A stretch of DNA of 64,000 bases from Cranoglanis bouderius (taxonomy: Eukaryota > Chordata > Actinopteri > Siluriformes > Cranoglanididae): positions 10,991,755-11,055,754 of the forward strand of contig CM042539.1 of the NCBI GenBank assembly GCA_023630585.1. Reading direction: 5' to 3'. Both the position numbers and the translations under genes were made by a program. This document shows positions 1 through 11,754 of the stretch, one piece after another (position 1 is the first letter of the stretch; every line of letters begins with the position of its first letter). The notes under the pieces were generated by a model. It ran no database searches. It was given only the letters and a program-made list of their open reading frames with translations, and was not told the DNA's origin.

Positions 1-615
1 GAAGCAACCCCACACATGAGTGGTCTCAGGATGCTTTACTGTTGGCATGACACAGGACTGATGGTAGCGCTCACCTTTTCTTCTCCGGACAAGCTTTTTT
101 CCAGATGCCCCAAACAATCGGAAAGGGGACTCATCAGAGAAAATGACATTACCCTAGTCCTCAGCAGTCCAATCCCTGTATTTTTTGCAGAATAGCAGTC
201 TGTCCCTGATGTTTTTCCTGGAGAGAAGTGGCTTCTTTGCTGCCCTTCTTGACACCAGGCCATCCTCCAAAAGTCTTCGCCTTACTGTGCGTGCAAACGC
301 ACTCACACCTGCCTGCTGCCATTCCTGAGCAAGCTCTGCACTGGTGGTGCCCCGATCCCGCATCGGAATCAACTTTAGGAGATGGTCCTGGCGCTTGCTG
401 GACTTTCTTGGGCGCCCTGAAGCCTTCTTCACAACAGTTGAACCTCTCTCCTTGAAGGTCTTGATGATCCGATAAATGGTTGATTTAGGTGCAATCTTAA
501 TAGCAGCAATATCCTTGCCTGTGAATCCCTTTTTGTGCAAAGCAATGATGGCTGCACGTGTTTCCTTGCAGGTAACCATAGTTAACAGAGGAAGAACAAT
601 AATTTCAAGCACCAC
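1..615 (-). pseudogene. Tc1 transposase pseudogene (N-terminal half, nonsense mutation)
   Basis: The minus-strand frame from about 615 down to 154 encodes a paired-type helix-turn-helix (residues about ETRAAIIALHKKGFTGKDIA), a second DNA-binding part with the GRPRKSS hook, and the start of the DDE domain ending DWTAED. In the family the next residue is normally tryptophan; here the codon is TAG. After that stop the same frame continues with an SDESPF motif holding the first catalytic aspartate. It therefore looks like a transposase inactivated by one nonsense change, although the C-terminal half lies outside the window and cannot be judged. Confidence 0.85.
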
Positions 616-955
616 CCTCCTTTTAAAGCTTCCAGTCTGTTATTCTAACTCAATCAGCATGACAGAGCGATCTCCAGCCTTGTCCTCATTAACACTCTCA
701 CCTGTGTTAACGAGAGAATCACTGACATGATGTCAGCTGGTACTTTTGTGGAAGGGCTGAAATGCAGTGGACATGTTTATTTGGGATTAAGTTCATTTTC
801 ATGGCAAAGAGGGACTTTGAAATTAATTGCAATTCATCTGATCACTCTTCATAACATTCTGGAGTATATGCAAGTTGCCATCATAAAAACTGAGGCAGCA
901 GACTTTGTAAAAATTAATATTTGTGTCATTCTCAAAACTTTTGGCCATGGCTGTA
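1..955 (-). mobile_element. Tc1-like DNA transposon, 5' part, running off the left edge of the window
   Basis: The right end (about 930-955), read on the minus strand, starts TACAGCCATGGCCAAAAG, a terminal-repeat sequence typical of fish Tc1 elements. A long non-coding leader follows, then a transposase reading frame. The element is cut by the window edge, so its other terminus cannot be seen. The TA at 956-957 is consistent with a Tc1 TA target site. Confidence 0.85.
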
Positions 956-957
956 TA

Positions 958-2115
958 AGAGACAGCTGGTGTACATAAAATGACAGCAACAAAACTCCAT
1001 AAAAGATGAAAAGACGTGAGCAATAGCTTGTCTTTGCTTGTCTTGTACCTCCTGATAAATATTGGAACATGTACATTATCTTTAATAATACTGGCTTGGA
1101 AAGAGATTGAAAAAGAGATTTAGCGAGTCACCATGGGAAAGTGTGTAAGTATTGAATCTTCCTTGTCTAAAAAACAAAAAACCTCTCTAGCACATAGAGT
1201 AATTTCTCTTCATCGCTGTTATGAAAAGAGAAAGTGACAGCTTCAAAGAATGTTATTCTTTGCAGCATCTTCATTTCACATCTGCTGATTTTATTTAATA
1301 TCAATATCAACGTGAAAAAAATTTAAACGTCCAAAGTTTAAATTCAATCTAGTAGGATGTTTTCAGCGACCGAGCCAAAAACCTCCAGCCAACGATCAAT
1401 GAGTCAATGAGAATGTAATGAAATAGATTGGGTTCAGGTCAAGCGGGACTTTAAATGGTAATGCCGGACATTGAAGCCTGTTTGTAGTAATTTTGTATAT
1501 GTATGTTTTGTAATCCTGTGTGCATTTTGGTGCGATCCAGTATTTCTGGATGTCAGATGTCATAAAAATAGAAAAGCTTTCTGAATTTGAAATCTGACCA
1601 TTTAAACATTGAATACAGTCTACTTCAAGCTGCAACTCTGTTCTTCTTATTAAAAAAAAATTTAAAAAAAGCATTATGGTTTACTATTTTAATGAGGTCT
1701 AAAAGTCAAAGTTTCAAGGTTTTGCTTGTCTAATTGTCTCATTGTACTTAGACTAAATCTACCATACAGGCCAATTTTTATCTATATAATTGCTGACTGG
1801 AGCCCATCCGTGGTTCTGTACAGTTTGTTATCTCCCCTCTTCCCTATCTATCAGTAGAAAGGGATGACCTTTCCACTGATGGATTGTACACAGGGTGTGT
1901 GATATGTGACCTCAGAACAATAAGAATCTTTCAAGAGTGATTCAAGAGTGATGCATCACGAATTCCATTCAGTTTGAATTGATTCTTTTAACAATACAAC
2001 AAATACAGCAAATGTAAACGGAGGAGATGGTCACATGATGGTTTGCACAATAGACAATGAATAATTATGATTTAAATATTTAAGAATATCTTGAGAATTA
2101 TATTAAGTAGGCAAA
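958..2115. other. AT-rich non-coding stretch, probable kcnb2 intron
   Basis: No open frame, repeat family or RNA gene is recognised. Short ORFs here lack any family motif and are chance frames. Confidence 0.5.
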
Positions 2116-2266
2116 CACTCACCGACCACGTTAATAGGAACACCTGCACATTCATGGAAGTGGCTGCAATGCAATGCATAAAAGCATGCCAATGCAGGTC
2201 ATACGCTTCAGTTAATGTTCACGTCTAACATCAGAATGGGGAAAAAATAGTCAATAACCTTTACTT

Positions 2267-2290
2267 TAACCCTAAGCCTAACCCTAACCC
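2267..2290 (+). repeat. Short interstitial telomeric repeat inside a Tc1 copy
   Basis: The run reads TAACCCTAAGCC followed by TAACCCTAACCC, about four units of the vertebrate telomeric repeat (C-strand) with one variant unit. The sister element at 33.6 kb has no telomeric units at the aligned place. Confidence 0.8.
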
Positions 2291-2431
2291 AGACAGGACG
2301 GTTCGAGTATTTCAGAAACTGTTGAACTGATGTAGAGTTTACACAGAATGGTGCGAAAAACAAAAAAATAATCCGGCGAGCAGCAGTTCTGCAGCTGGAA
2401 ACGCACTGTTGATGAGAGAGATCAGAAGACA

Positions 2432-2686
2432 ATGTTCAGATTGGCTCAAGCTTACAGGAAGGCTATGGTAACACAAATAACCACTCTTTACAACCACGGT
2501 GAGCAGAAAAGCACAACACATCAAACCTTGAGGTGGATTGCCTACAACTGGAGAAGACCACATCAGGTTCCACTCCTGTCAGCCAAGAACAGGAATCTGA
2601 GGCTACAGTGGGCACAAGCTCACCAAAATTGGACAGTTGAAGATTGGAAAAACTTTGCTATTCTGATGTTTAATGTGAATGTTTAA
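2432..2686 (+). pseudogene. Tc1 transposase fragment
   Basis: An 84-residue open frame reads as the linker between the second HTH and the DDE core of Tc1 transposases (RKAMVTQITTLYNHGEQKS, then LRWIAYNWRRPH, then AQAHQNWTVEDWKN). It stops before the SDES motif, so no catalytic residue is present. It is a relic of the element at 2116-2800. Confidence 0.8.
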
Positions 2687-2800
2687 TGAAGCCCTTCTCT
2701 TGTATCTACATGGTTATATGCATTGCACTGCTGCCACATGATTGGCTGATTGGCAAATTGCATGTGTAGGTGTACAGGTGTTCCTAATATAGTAGATGTA

Positions 2801-3934
2801 GGGTGTATTGATTATTACTAAAGTTAAATTGGACCCTGAATTAATTATTAGTTCATTATTAATTAATAATTTTTTGATCTCCATTTAGATTTAAGACATT
2901 TCCACAGAAAGAATGTCAGAAGATTGTGTGCCAGTGTGTGTTGTGCCGCTTTGTCTTTGGCTGGTTTTTGTTTACCAGCATTGCATAATAAACCCCCGAG
3001 AGATGACTGCGGTTCTTAATCTTAATGATTGTTAGGTTTTATGTGCTGCTTATGCATCTGAATAAAAAATAATAATCTGCTTTCAGTTTTATCCATTTTA
3101 CCTTAATACTTCATCAATCAATATTTCAGAACAATCTTTTGGTTATTTTAAATGTGGTGTTTTATGTTAACGATCCTTAGGCTTTGTATTCAAAGTGCTT
3201 CCTACGAGTCTTTGGACCCAAAGCGGAGCATATCAGACGCTCTGGATGGTTTTCTGGCATCCTTGCCAGCGTGTGCATCTGTGGGTGGGCGTTTATGGCA
3301 TGTAGGGTCTGTTTCTCAAGGGAAGGAAAATGGAAAATAAGGAAAAATCGGACAAGGCCACCTTGAGCACTCACCTTCAAGAAGAACGTCCACACCTCAT
3401 TAGTTTTTTTTTCCGCTTCAGGCCTCGCTCCAGTTCCCCTGCGTGTTTAGGAAAATGTCACTGTCTGAGCGTTTTATGTGCTGAAAAGTATAAATCTGTG
3501 CCTCGCTGAAGAGGATTATAAAAATCTAAATTCACACCGGTGATCTATGACGGATTATAGGATTCCTTATGATCCATAATAGCTCAGTGTTTTAATTATA
3601 CCACCATACCAAAAGCTTCTCATGTCTACTTACTGTAAAAAATAAAAAAAATAAAAAACATTTTATGGATGAAGAATTCCCTTCTAACAAGAATTTTTAA
3701 TAGGAGATATTTTATGTTTAAGTGCTTATGCAGTATTATTCTCGGCCCTGTGTGTTACCCACAATGCCCTTTGAGTGCAGGTCAGTTTATCACCGAGTTG
3801 TGCACTTCAGTGCTTTAAAAAGGCAGGATTCACTCCCCCATATCTTGACCATCCACAGCAGTTTGAAGGATTAATTGATTTTAGATTTCATTATACGTAC
3901 ATTTACATACAGTAGTAATGCAGTTTGCTAGGCT
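2801..3934. other. Non-coding stretch, nothing recognised
   Basis: Mixed-composition DNA. Overlapping short ORFs at 3152-3395 on both strands have no family resemblance. No repeat family was identified. Confidence 0.45.
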
Positions 3935-4150
3935 GAATTGATCACTGAATGGTTTGATGAGAATGAAAATGATGTAAATTTTATGCTATGGCCAGAACAG
4001 TCACCATATCACAACCCATTTGAACACTTATGAGAGGTTTTGGAGCGACAAGTTAGACAACGCTCTCTATCATCATCATCAAAACAGCAACCAAAGATAT
4101 ATTTTAAAAGAACGGTGTTCACCCCTCTAGTGCACTTTCAGAGACATGTA
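3935..4150 (+). pseudogene. Tc1-type transposase C-terminal relic
   Basis: The + strand around 3990-4050 reads WPEQSPYHNPFEHL, then a stop, then EVLERQVRQR. This matches the conserved WPxQSPDLNPIEHLWxxLxR block that ends DDE transposases of the Tc1 group, with several disabling changes. A diverged sister copy lies at about 17,810-18,075. Confidence 0.7.
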
Positions 4151-4155
4151 GACTC

Positions 4156-4680
4156 TACACTGAGCAGCCATAACATAAAAACCACCAACAGGTGACGTGA
4201 ATAAGATTAATTATTTTGTTACAGTGGCACCTGTCAAGGGGTGGGGTATATTAGGCAGCAAGTGAACAGTCTGTTCTTGAAGTTGATGTGTTGGACGCAG
4301 GAAAAAACGGGCAAGCATAAGGATCTGACTTTGACAAGGGCCAAATTGTGACGGTTAGACAACTGGGTCAGAGCTTCTCCAAAACGGCAGGTCTTGTGGG
4401 GTGTTCCCGGTATGCAGTGGTTAGTACCTACCAAAAGTGGTCCAAGAAAGGACAACCGGTGACCCAGCAACAGGGTCATGGATGCCCATGGTTAATTACG
4501 GGCTAGCCTGTCTGGTCCGATCCCACAGAAGAGCTACTGTAGCACAAATGGCTGAAAAAATTAATGCTGGCTATGATAGAAAGGTGTCAGAAACACAGTA
4601 CATGACAGCTTCCTGCGTATGAGGCTGCATAGCCGCAGACCAGTTAGAGTGCCCATGCTGACCCCTGTCCACCGCTGAAA
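4156..4680 (+). mobile_element. Tc1-like element, 5' half (CTGATCAGCCATAACATT family)
   Basis: It begins TACACTGAGCAGCCATAACA, the terminus of a family that recurs at 12,012-12,398 and 16,690-16,896. After a leader, the + strand encodes degenerate HTH sequence (KDLTLTRAKL, GQSFSKTAGLVGCSRYAVVS, TYQKWSKKG) and further transposase sequence (LVRSHRRATVAQMAEKINAG) in shifted frames. The element stops near 4,680, where a SINE-like tail begins; the catalytic half is missing. Confidence 0.8.
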
Positions 4681-4689
4681 GCTAAATTT

Positions 4690-4830
4690 GCCCGAGTGTG
4701 TGATTGTATGGTGCCCTGTGATGGACTGGTGTCCCATCCAAAGTTCCAAAGTATTCCCTCCTCGTGTTCCCAGGATAGGCCACTGAGGCCCTGACTAGGA
4801 TAAAGCAGTTAATGAAGATGAATGAATAAA
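4690..4830 (+). repeat. SINE-like 3' tail fragment
   Basis: Contains GGTGCCCTGTGATGGACTGG, then CCCAGGATAGGC, then GGATAAAGCAGTTAATGAAG and GATGAATGAATAAATG. This is the 3' half shared with the fuller copies at 14,034, 19,147, 27,948, 51,225 and 58,670. The tRNA-like head is absent. Confidence 0.7.
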
Positions 4831-5129
4831 TGCAAATACACACTATGGGCCACATTTATCAAGCTGAAATGAATGGATTTGTTTTTTGTAAATCATTTGC
4901 AGGAGCATTTGCACAAGAAACTTCACGGAAATCAGTTAGCTCAGAGAAACGTTTGTATCCGACAAGAGCTCTTGAGTTTGTGTAAATTTATGTTTAAGGA
5001 GACTCACTAATGTAAACCGCAACTGACAGGCTTCAAATCATATAACTGGCCTAGTTTAGTGCACTTTTTTTAAATAGATTATGCTGTCGAGTTTGAATAA
5101 CTTTATTTATATATTTATTTATATTTATC

Positions 5130-5131
5130 AC

Positions 5132-5184
<53 letters not shown>
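5130..5184 (+). repeat. (AC)n microsatellite
   Basis: Nearly uninterrupted CA repeats of about 27 units. The adjacent open frames encoding poly(CV) are artefacts of the repeat. Confidence 0.95.
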
Positions 5185-5186
<2 letters not shown>

Positions 5187-5380
5187 TTAAAAGAACATTT
5201 TGTGAAACTTGAAATGACTTGAAAGAAAGCAATCCAAAACAAATACATAAATCAAGACACATAAGAATAGCCTTTAAATTAGGACAAAAGAAATGGCACC
5301 CTATAAAAGGATGAAGGGTTCGCGTGTGTCTATTTTAGCCAGTGCATGCAGTGGTTGAGCTGCATTATTGGATGATTTAG

Positions 5381-5844
5381 GCGGTTTTCACACTGGGCAA
5401 CCAGTGCTGCAACGTTGGTCTGGATTCTGTCAAACCCCGGTGCATTTGCATTCATCTGACGTCATCATAAATGCGCACTGAGAACACAACGTGACTCACC
5501 ATATTTTTTTATCATGCTCAGCAGATATTATGCGCAGCAGTGGACCTCTTCTGTGTCCCACAACGTTCCACTGCCACTCATGGTACACGTGTTGTGGAAA
5601 CTAATGATGTCGTCATCGGCTAAAACACATCCGCAGGTTACTTTACTTCCTGAGTGCAGATCCGTTCGCGTTCACGGGAATCGCGGCTCAGTTCCAGTGC
5701 AACCGAACTCAGACCACCTTGTACAGGTAGTTTCGGGTTCGGGACCACGGTGCACTTCCTGATCCGCGTGACAGCTTTGACATTATCAATTTTTCATGCA
5801 AACCGTGCTCTGTTTCAGACTAAACTGCCAGTGTGAAAGCGCCC
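5381..5844. mobile_element. MITE with TTAG target duplication
   Basis: Left end GCGGTTTTCACACTGG and right end CCAGTGTGAAAGCGCCC are inverted matches. The copies of TTAG directly outside (5377-5380 and 5845-5848) look like a 4-bp target duplication. The interior has no transposase. The superfamily is uncertain. Confidence 0.7.
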
Positions 5845-5848
5845 TTAG

Positions 5849-6924
5849 TACATGTTGCACTTAGGAGGCTGTCATTTTGTCATTTTTCGATCACTATAAG
5901 CTTTGCTTTTTATGGCTTTTTATAGCCATCATTAAATGTAAATCAGCTGGGCCAAGAACACGCTTGGTAATTTACGGGTGATTGGGAATAAATACAAGAA
6001 AAATCTGATGGGAAACAAAACATTAAACTTACATTACATTTACATTAAAAAATAGCACCCCGTTTCCTGAAAAATCGAGAAAAATGGCTATTTCTCCCTC
6101 CCTCCACTGACTACACTCTGTGCCGTCCTCCAGTTCTTGTCCTCATTACAGCCACTGCTGACACTGGATAATGACATTGACCGTTCTCATTATAGCCTTG
6201 TATTGGATGTGAATCTGATCTAGTCCTGCATGTGAAAGTGGCTTAAGATAAAGATGCCAAATTAAGGCACCTGTCACATTCTGTAAGATGATTCTGTTCT
6301 CATGTGATAGGTTATAACAATGAAACACAACAATCAGTGATGCCAAACATTTATTGTATGCAACAAACAGAGAAGATCGATTTCCTCATCTGTGTGTGTT
6401 GTATCAGATGCTCAGCTGTTGTGTTGCGCGTTTTCATAAGCCGTCCATATTTTTAGGAAATACTTGTGTATGTGAGAGAGATGAGAGGTTTAAGTGTAAT
6501 CCATCTTTTGCATGCTGTTCCTCTGAAGACGGTCATTGTTCTGTGTATCGCTAATCTGAAATGACGCACGATGCAGGCCGATTTATTACAACGCAGAGTT
6601 TTATTTCACCTGAACAGAAGCCGCAGTGATGCGAAGCGGAAGAGACAATATAAGCTACAGAACCCGAGGTACTTTCTCATGTCAAATTAAAGATGTTTCA
6701 GCATGATTTTTAACATGATTTTTTTTTTCTGAAGGCATATCCTGAGCTAAATTGAGCTGTCAGTTGTAATCTCAAAGTCACTATTTCATTTTAAAACAAA
6801 TCCACAACCAACTGTCGTGAACCTAATTACCAAGTTACTCACAGAAGCACTGTTTACTTTTATGTCTAACTCTAACAGCTCACTTTCTGCTCATATTACA
6901 TTGGATAATGTAATTTCTCAAAGG
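5849..6924. other. Non-coding stretch, nothing recognised
   Basis: No gene or repeat family recognised. Short ORFs at 6146-6554 lack family motifs. Confidence 0.45.
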
Positions 6925-7590
6925 TGGAGTTAGAGTGAGGGGTAGGGTTAGAGTAAAAGGGGTGGAGTTAGACTGAGCCATTGAGAATGAGGGTTTAGAC
7001 TGATGTCAGTGTAGAATGAGGGGTGGAGTTAGAGAAAGGGGGTGTGGTTAGTGCTAGAGACGGAGTTGAATGAGGGGTCAAATTAGAGTGAGAGATGGGG
7101 TTAGAATGATGTCACTGTAGAATGAGGGGTGGGGTAAGAGTAAGGGGTGTGGTTAGTGTAAGAGGTGGACTTAGAGTAAGGGGTGTGGTAAGTAAAAGAG
7201 GTGGAGTTAGAGTAAGGGGTGTGGTTAGTGTAAGAGGCAGAGTTGAGTGAGGGGTGGAGTTAGAGTGAGAGATGGGGTTAGAATGATGACACTGTAGAAT
7301 GAGGGGTGGAATTAGAGTGAGAGATGGGGTTAGAATGATGACACTGTAGAATGAGGGGTGGGGTTAGAGTGAGAGATGGGTTTAGACTGATGTCACTGTA
7401 GAACGAGTGGTGGGGTTAGAATAAGGGGTGTGGTTTGCATAAGAGGTGGAGTAGAGTGAGGGGTGGAGTTAGAGTGAGAGATGGGGTTAGAATGATGAGA
7501 CAGTAGAATTAGGGGTGGAGTTAGAGTGAGAGTTAGGCTTAGAGTAGGTTATGATTAGAATAATGGGAGGGGTTAGAGTGAGTTAGTTGT
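6925..7590 (+). repeat. G-rich minisatellite, GGGGTGGAGTTAGAGTGAG type
   Basis: Degenerate tandem units alternate GAGGGGTGGRGTTAGAGTGA, GAGATGGGGTTAGAATGATG and CACTGTAGAATGAG, giving a composite period of roughly 55-60 bp. The + strand has many runs of three or four G and very little C. One perfect TAGGGTTAG occurs at 6943-6951. Confidence 0.9.
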
Positions 7591-7699
7591 CAGCACACGC
7601 ATTAATTCATGGCTGCAAGTGCCAAGTCAATACATATTCAGAAAGAATTCAAGGCTGCATCCCAAACCACACGATGCTTACTAACTGACAGTCTAGTTC

Positions 7700-8405
7700 A
7701 TATAGTAGTATGTGGTTAGATCAAGAATAAAACTGTCACCTCTGGTGACTTCTGATGTGTGTTCTCGGTGTATTTTATTATCTACTCTGTGTAGTTTGTT
7801 CTCCAGCCTGTCAAACACTCTAGGCACAAGGCTGATAGTGTTAGTACTCTAGCCCAAACACAAAGCAATAAATATACACAAGGGTGAGCAGGCACACTGG
7901 ATGACTCACTCTCGCCCGATATAACAGAATGGAAAAAAAATTAAAAATTCAGATAAACACACAAACATCTCTTGTTAGTCAGTAGCCACTACATTGTTAG
8001 TCACTATCTTTACACTGAACCTTCCCTAATGAATTAGAGAACAAATAAATACCTGTTTGCCAAGAAAAAAAGGTCAAATTCCCCCATGCCTGATTAGTCA
8101 AATCTCAGATTCTATCAATCCCATTTGGTTTGTTTACACTCTCACACTCTCACTCTTTCTCTCCTCTGATTGGCTGCCTGTCACCGTGTATGCTGGAGGT
8201 CGGACTTCTTTCGTGCCTAAAGATGGGGTGTGATGACGTTTGACATATCTGAGCTGTCATATGATGTATGAGTCCAAACTTCTCACCAATTCTGACTCAC
8301 AGCAGCTTATGATCATCATATTGTAGTGTGTTTTTGTCCCCTGACTCAATAATCTTTTTTTTCATCATTTTTAATAAAAATTGTATACACTTTAGCTTTT
8401 TTTTT
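7700..8405 (+). repeat. Dispersed repeat, copy 1
   Basis: Aligns by eye with 23,560-24,255. Shared blocks include TTCCAGCCTGTCA-like sequence, CTGATTGGCTGC, TGATGACGTTTGACATAT, TATGATGTATGA, and an end with ACACTTTAGCTTT (copy 2 ACACTGTAGCTTT). No coding capacity. Family unknown to me; probably a non-autonomous DNA element. Confidence 0.65.
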
Positions 8406-8561
8406 TGGGTTGGTTAAATGATGAATTTCCACCCACATTTCCATTTTAGCATTAGCGTTGGCATGACTGCTCATAAAGCACTGTACTGTGGTGCTTTACT
8501 AATATTTGGGTGATTTATAGATGAAAGTTGGTACAACAGTTTAGAACACTGCTGTGCGATA

Positions 8562-8650
8562 TCAACACACACACACACACACATTCACTGATGGATGAGA
8601 ATATGTGTGTGTGCCAAGTGGTCAGCGTGAGTGCATCTGTCTTTTTCTTT

Positions 8651-8716
<66 letters not shown>

Positions 8717-8847
8717 GCTGCAGCTTTGTAGGCTCATTAGCAGCAACAAATTTGTTCGTGACACTAATTACGGCCTCGCAGGAAACGAGAGTCAGGGCAA
8801 ACAAAAAGCATTACATTACTTTTGTGTGGCTTGTCAGTGGAATCTCT

Positions 8848-8897
<50 letters not shown>
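8562..8897 (+). repeat. Cluster of microsatellites (CA)n, (CT)n(CA)n, (GT)n
   Basis: (CA)n at about 8563-8582, (CT)n at about 8655-8690 joined to (CA)n at about 8690-8715, and (GT)n at about 8850-8897. The CA and GT tracts are complementary and about 135 bp apart. All small ORFs here are repeat translations. Confidence 0.95.
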
Positions 8898-8900
<3 letters not shown>

Positions 8901-9289
8901 TTGTAGAGGGGTTTGTCTTTTTCTCTTTATTGCTGTTGAAGGATGATAAGCACAGGAGCCTTGACAACTCACAGGAGATGCAATCCATCCCTGTCTTTTG
9001 TGTGATCCCTCGTTCCGTGCTGCTCTTTCTCTTTGTATTTGCATGCGCTTTTTATAGCGCTAAACCAGAACCGTGACTGAACCCTTCGATGTTTTTTATA
9101 TTGTGTGCTGTTTGTGTTTGCATACTGAAGGCATTGCACGCAACTGTGTGGCAAGCGTGTGTGTGAACCAGGCATGGTGTTGATAATCGATTATACAGTG
9201 CTGGGATTTTCAATTCTAGCATTTCATTGTAATGCAATTTTTATAGTGCAGTGTATTACATATAGTGCAAATACTGCAAGTCACGATAC

Positions 9290-10560
9290 CTATACACTTT
9301 CCTTATACACTTAAATTACACACATATATTTTACACTACAAAAAATAATAATAATAATCTTTATTTTCTCTCATACTTATACACCCTCCATTAATACACT
9401 ACACATAAACACTACAGTTACCCACTATACATACACACTACTAGATGTACACACTACACTTACACAGTATGCATACACACTACAGCTATATACACTACTA
9501 GATGTGCACACTAGTTACTATACGTACTAGTTACTATGCTATACATATGCACATGTACACTACACTTACACTATACATACACAGTACACTTACCCACTAC
9601 ACTTAGACACCACTATATGTGCACACTAGTTACACACTACACTTACACACTGTACAGACAAACTAGTTACACACAACACGTACATGCTACACTTACACAC
9701 GACTAGATATGCACACTAGTTACCCACTACATTTACACATTATACATACACACTAGTTATAAACTGCACTTACATGCTACACTTACACACTATCCATGCA
9801 CACTGCAGTTACCCACTACTCTTACACACCATCTATACACACTGCAGTTACGCATTATACATACACACTACAGTTACCCACTACTCTTACACACTACTAG
9901 ATGTACTGTACACACTAGATACCCACTACATTTACACAGTATACAGACACAATAGTTACACACAACACTTACGTGCTACACTTATACACTATCCACACAC
10001 ACACTGCTCTTACACACTATGCATACACACTACAGTTGCTCACTACACTTACACAATACCCATATACACTACAGTTACACACTACACTTACACACTACTA
10101 GATGTACACACTAGATACCCACTACACTTACACACTATCCATACACACTACACACAACAATTACACACTATAGACCCTACAGTTGTCTACTATACTTACA
10201 CACTACAGTTGCCCGCTACACTTACACAATGTAGTTCTATACTACATTTACACACTACACTTACACACTATACAGACACAATAAGGTACTCACTACAATT
10301 GTCCACTCACATAAACCCTACAATAGCCCACTACACTTACACAATATAGTTGTGCACTAGACTTGCATACTACAGTTGTCCACTACACTTACACATTAAA
10401 CATTCATAATACAGTCGTCCATTACAAATACACACTACAGTTTCCCATTACACTTACCTGCTATCGATGTCCACTACCCTTACACACAACACTTACACAC
10501 TACACATACACACTACTAGATGTACATACTACAGTCACACACTACACTTATAACATACAC
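9290..10560 (+). repeat. Degenerate minisatellite, TACACACTACACT type, very poor in G on this strand
   Basis: About 1.3 kb made of variants of TACACACTACACTTACACAC with recurrent higher-order pieces such as CACTACTAGATGTACACACT and CACTAGTTACACAC. The + strand is A, C and T with little G. It produces a 191-codon open frame at 9774-10349 rich in H, T, Y and L; this is repeat translation, not a gene. The same repeat resumes at 11,755-12,011 and 12,399-12,485. Confidence 0.9.
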
Positions 10561-11754
10561 TAACATCACCTTGTTGGCCTGTCTGCGCATTAACATAATA
10601 TGTTAGAAATGATTTTCATCTTCATCTAAGCCGAGCTCATGAAGGCTTGATGTTGGAAAAATCCTCCTGATATAATAATGTAATATGGCTAATATTTAGC
10701 AGGTTGTTGGTGTGAACATGTGACAGCAGAGGTGGATGTTATATCGGATTTTGCTTACAGGCCTGAGGAAGAAAGTGTGTAGGAGGATGAGCACAACTCC
10801 CCCTCTACACCAGATGTCAAGTGTTAGTGTATTATCAAAAACGCGAGTGTGGCCAGTCTTTCCCCGCAGGCAAATGCGAAAATGTGTGTATTACTCACTT
10901 AACAACATGATGAAACATTTTTCAGCCAAACTGGCTTCCCTAGAAAACCCACACATATAAATCTAATATTTATCAAATGATGAATTCACTTGAAATGTTC
11001 ACTTGCTTTCCTATACAATGTACAAATATCTATTAGATATCTCACCTCCATAATTCTAATCCTTTAACATATTTTTTTTTTTTTTTTTTTTTTTTTTGCA
11101 TATGTGACATCAGAGTAGTGTATGTTCTTTTCTCCATATTGTTATTGCTAACTTTAAAAAGATGCTCCATCTCCCCTTAAGTGTTGTAGTCTAGTTTAAT
11201 GTTTGTCCCATTAGTGTTGCCAGTGTAGTTCAGCACTGTATTGTTTCCTGAGCTGGACTCCTAATCCCTCTGTCAGGGATTCTCCTTGTTTACAATTACA
11301 AGTAAAAATTTGGTCCTTAGCCAATAAATCAGATCTTTGCTCAATGAATTAAATCAAGTGCTGATAATATTCATTTGGCAAAATTAAGTTTTGTAGCAGA
11401 GTCATGGATTGAGGAACCATCACCAGATTATCTGGAATGAATTCATACAGTAGAGGTGGTCAGCAGGTCTGAAGTGGATATGTTTAATATAGAAACGTAA
11501 CCACAGGATGTATTAAATAATTGCTAAGCACACTATACACCACAAAAATATATACAGTAAATCTGGGTTTTGGTGGAGATTTGGTGGATTTGTAGTCTGT
11601 TATAATGCAAAGCAGTTTTGTAGATTAAGTTGAAGTTTTTGCCATAAAGCGCCCTGTAGTGTACACTACTTAGCAATGTTGTGCCCCATTTCCCTGACCA
11701 TCTCTTTACACTTTTCATGGTCATTGGGGGAATAAAATCAAGCCACAATTTACA
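10561..11754. other. Non-coding segment between two parts of the TACACACTAC array
   Basis: Contains a poly-T tract (about 11,071-11,097) and no recognised gene. It may be an insertion that split the array, but I saw no clear terminal repeats. Confidence 0.45.

Larger units (their letters stand above)
2116..2800 (+). mobile_element. Internally deleted Tc1-like element (TTAGGAACACCT family)
   Basis: The left end carries AATAGGAACACCTG and the right end CAGGTGTTCCTAATA, inverted termini of a Tc1 family that has a second copy at 33,425-34,785. Between them are pieces of transposase: 2432-2686 encodes a segment with TLRWIAYNWRRPH, VPLLSAKNRNLRL and NWTVEDWKNF, the region just before the first catalytic aspartate. 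The catalytic core is deleted. A short run of telomeric CCCTAA units sits inside the element at 2267-2290. Confidence 0.85.

Noticed and set aside
6925..7590. CRISPR-like array
   Set aside because: Units are contiguous and degenerate without unique spacers, and the DNA is vertebrate; it is a minisatellite.
9774..10349. 191-codon open frame, the longest outside kcnb2
   Set aside because: It is the translation of the TACACACTAC minisatellite (H, T, Y, L repeats); no start context, domain or non-repeat part.
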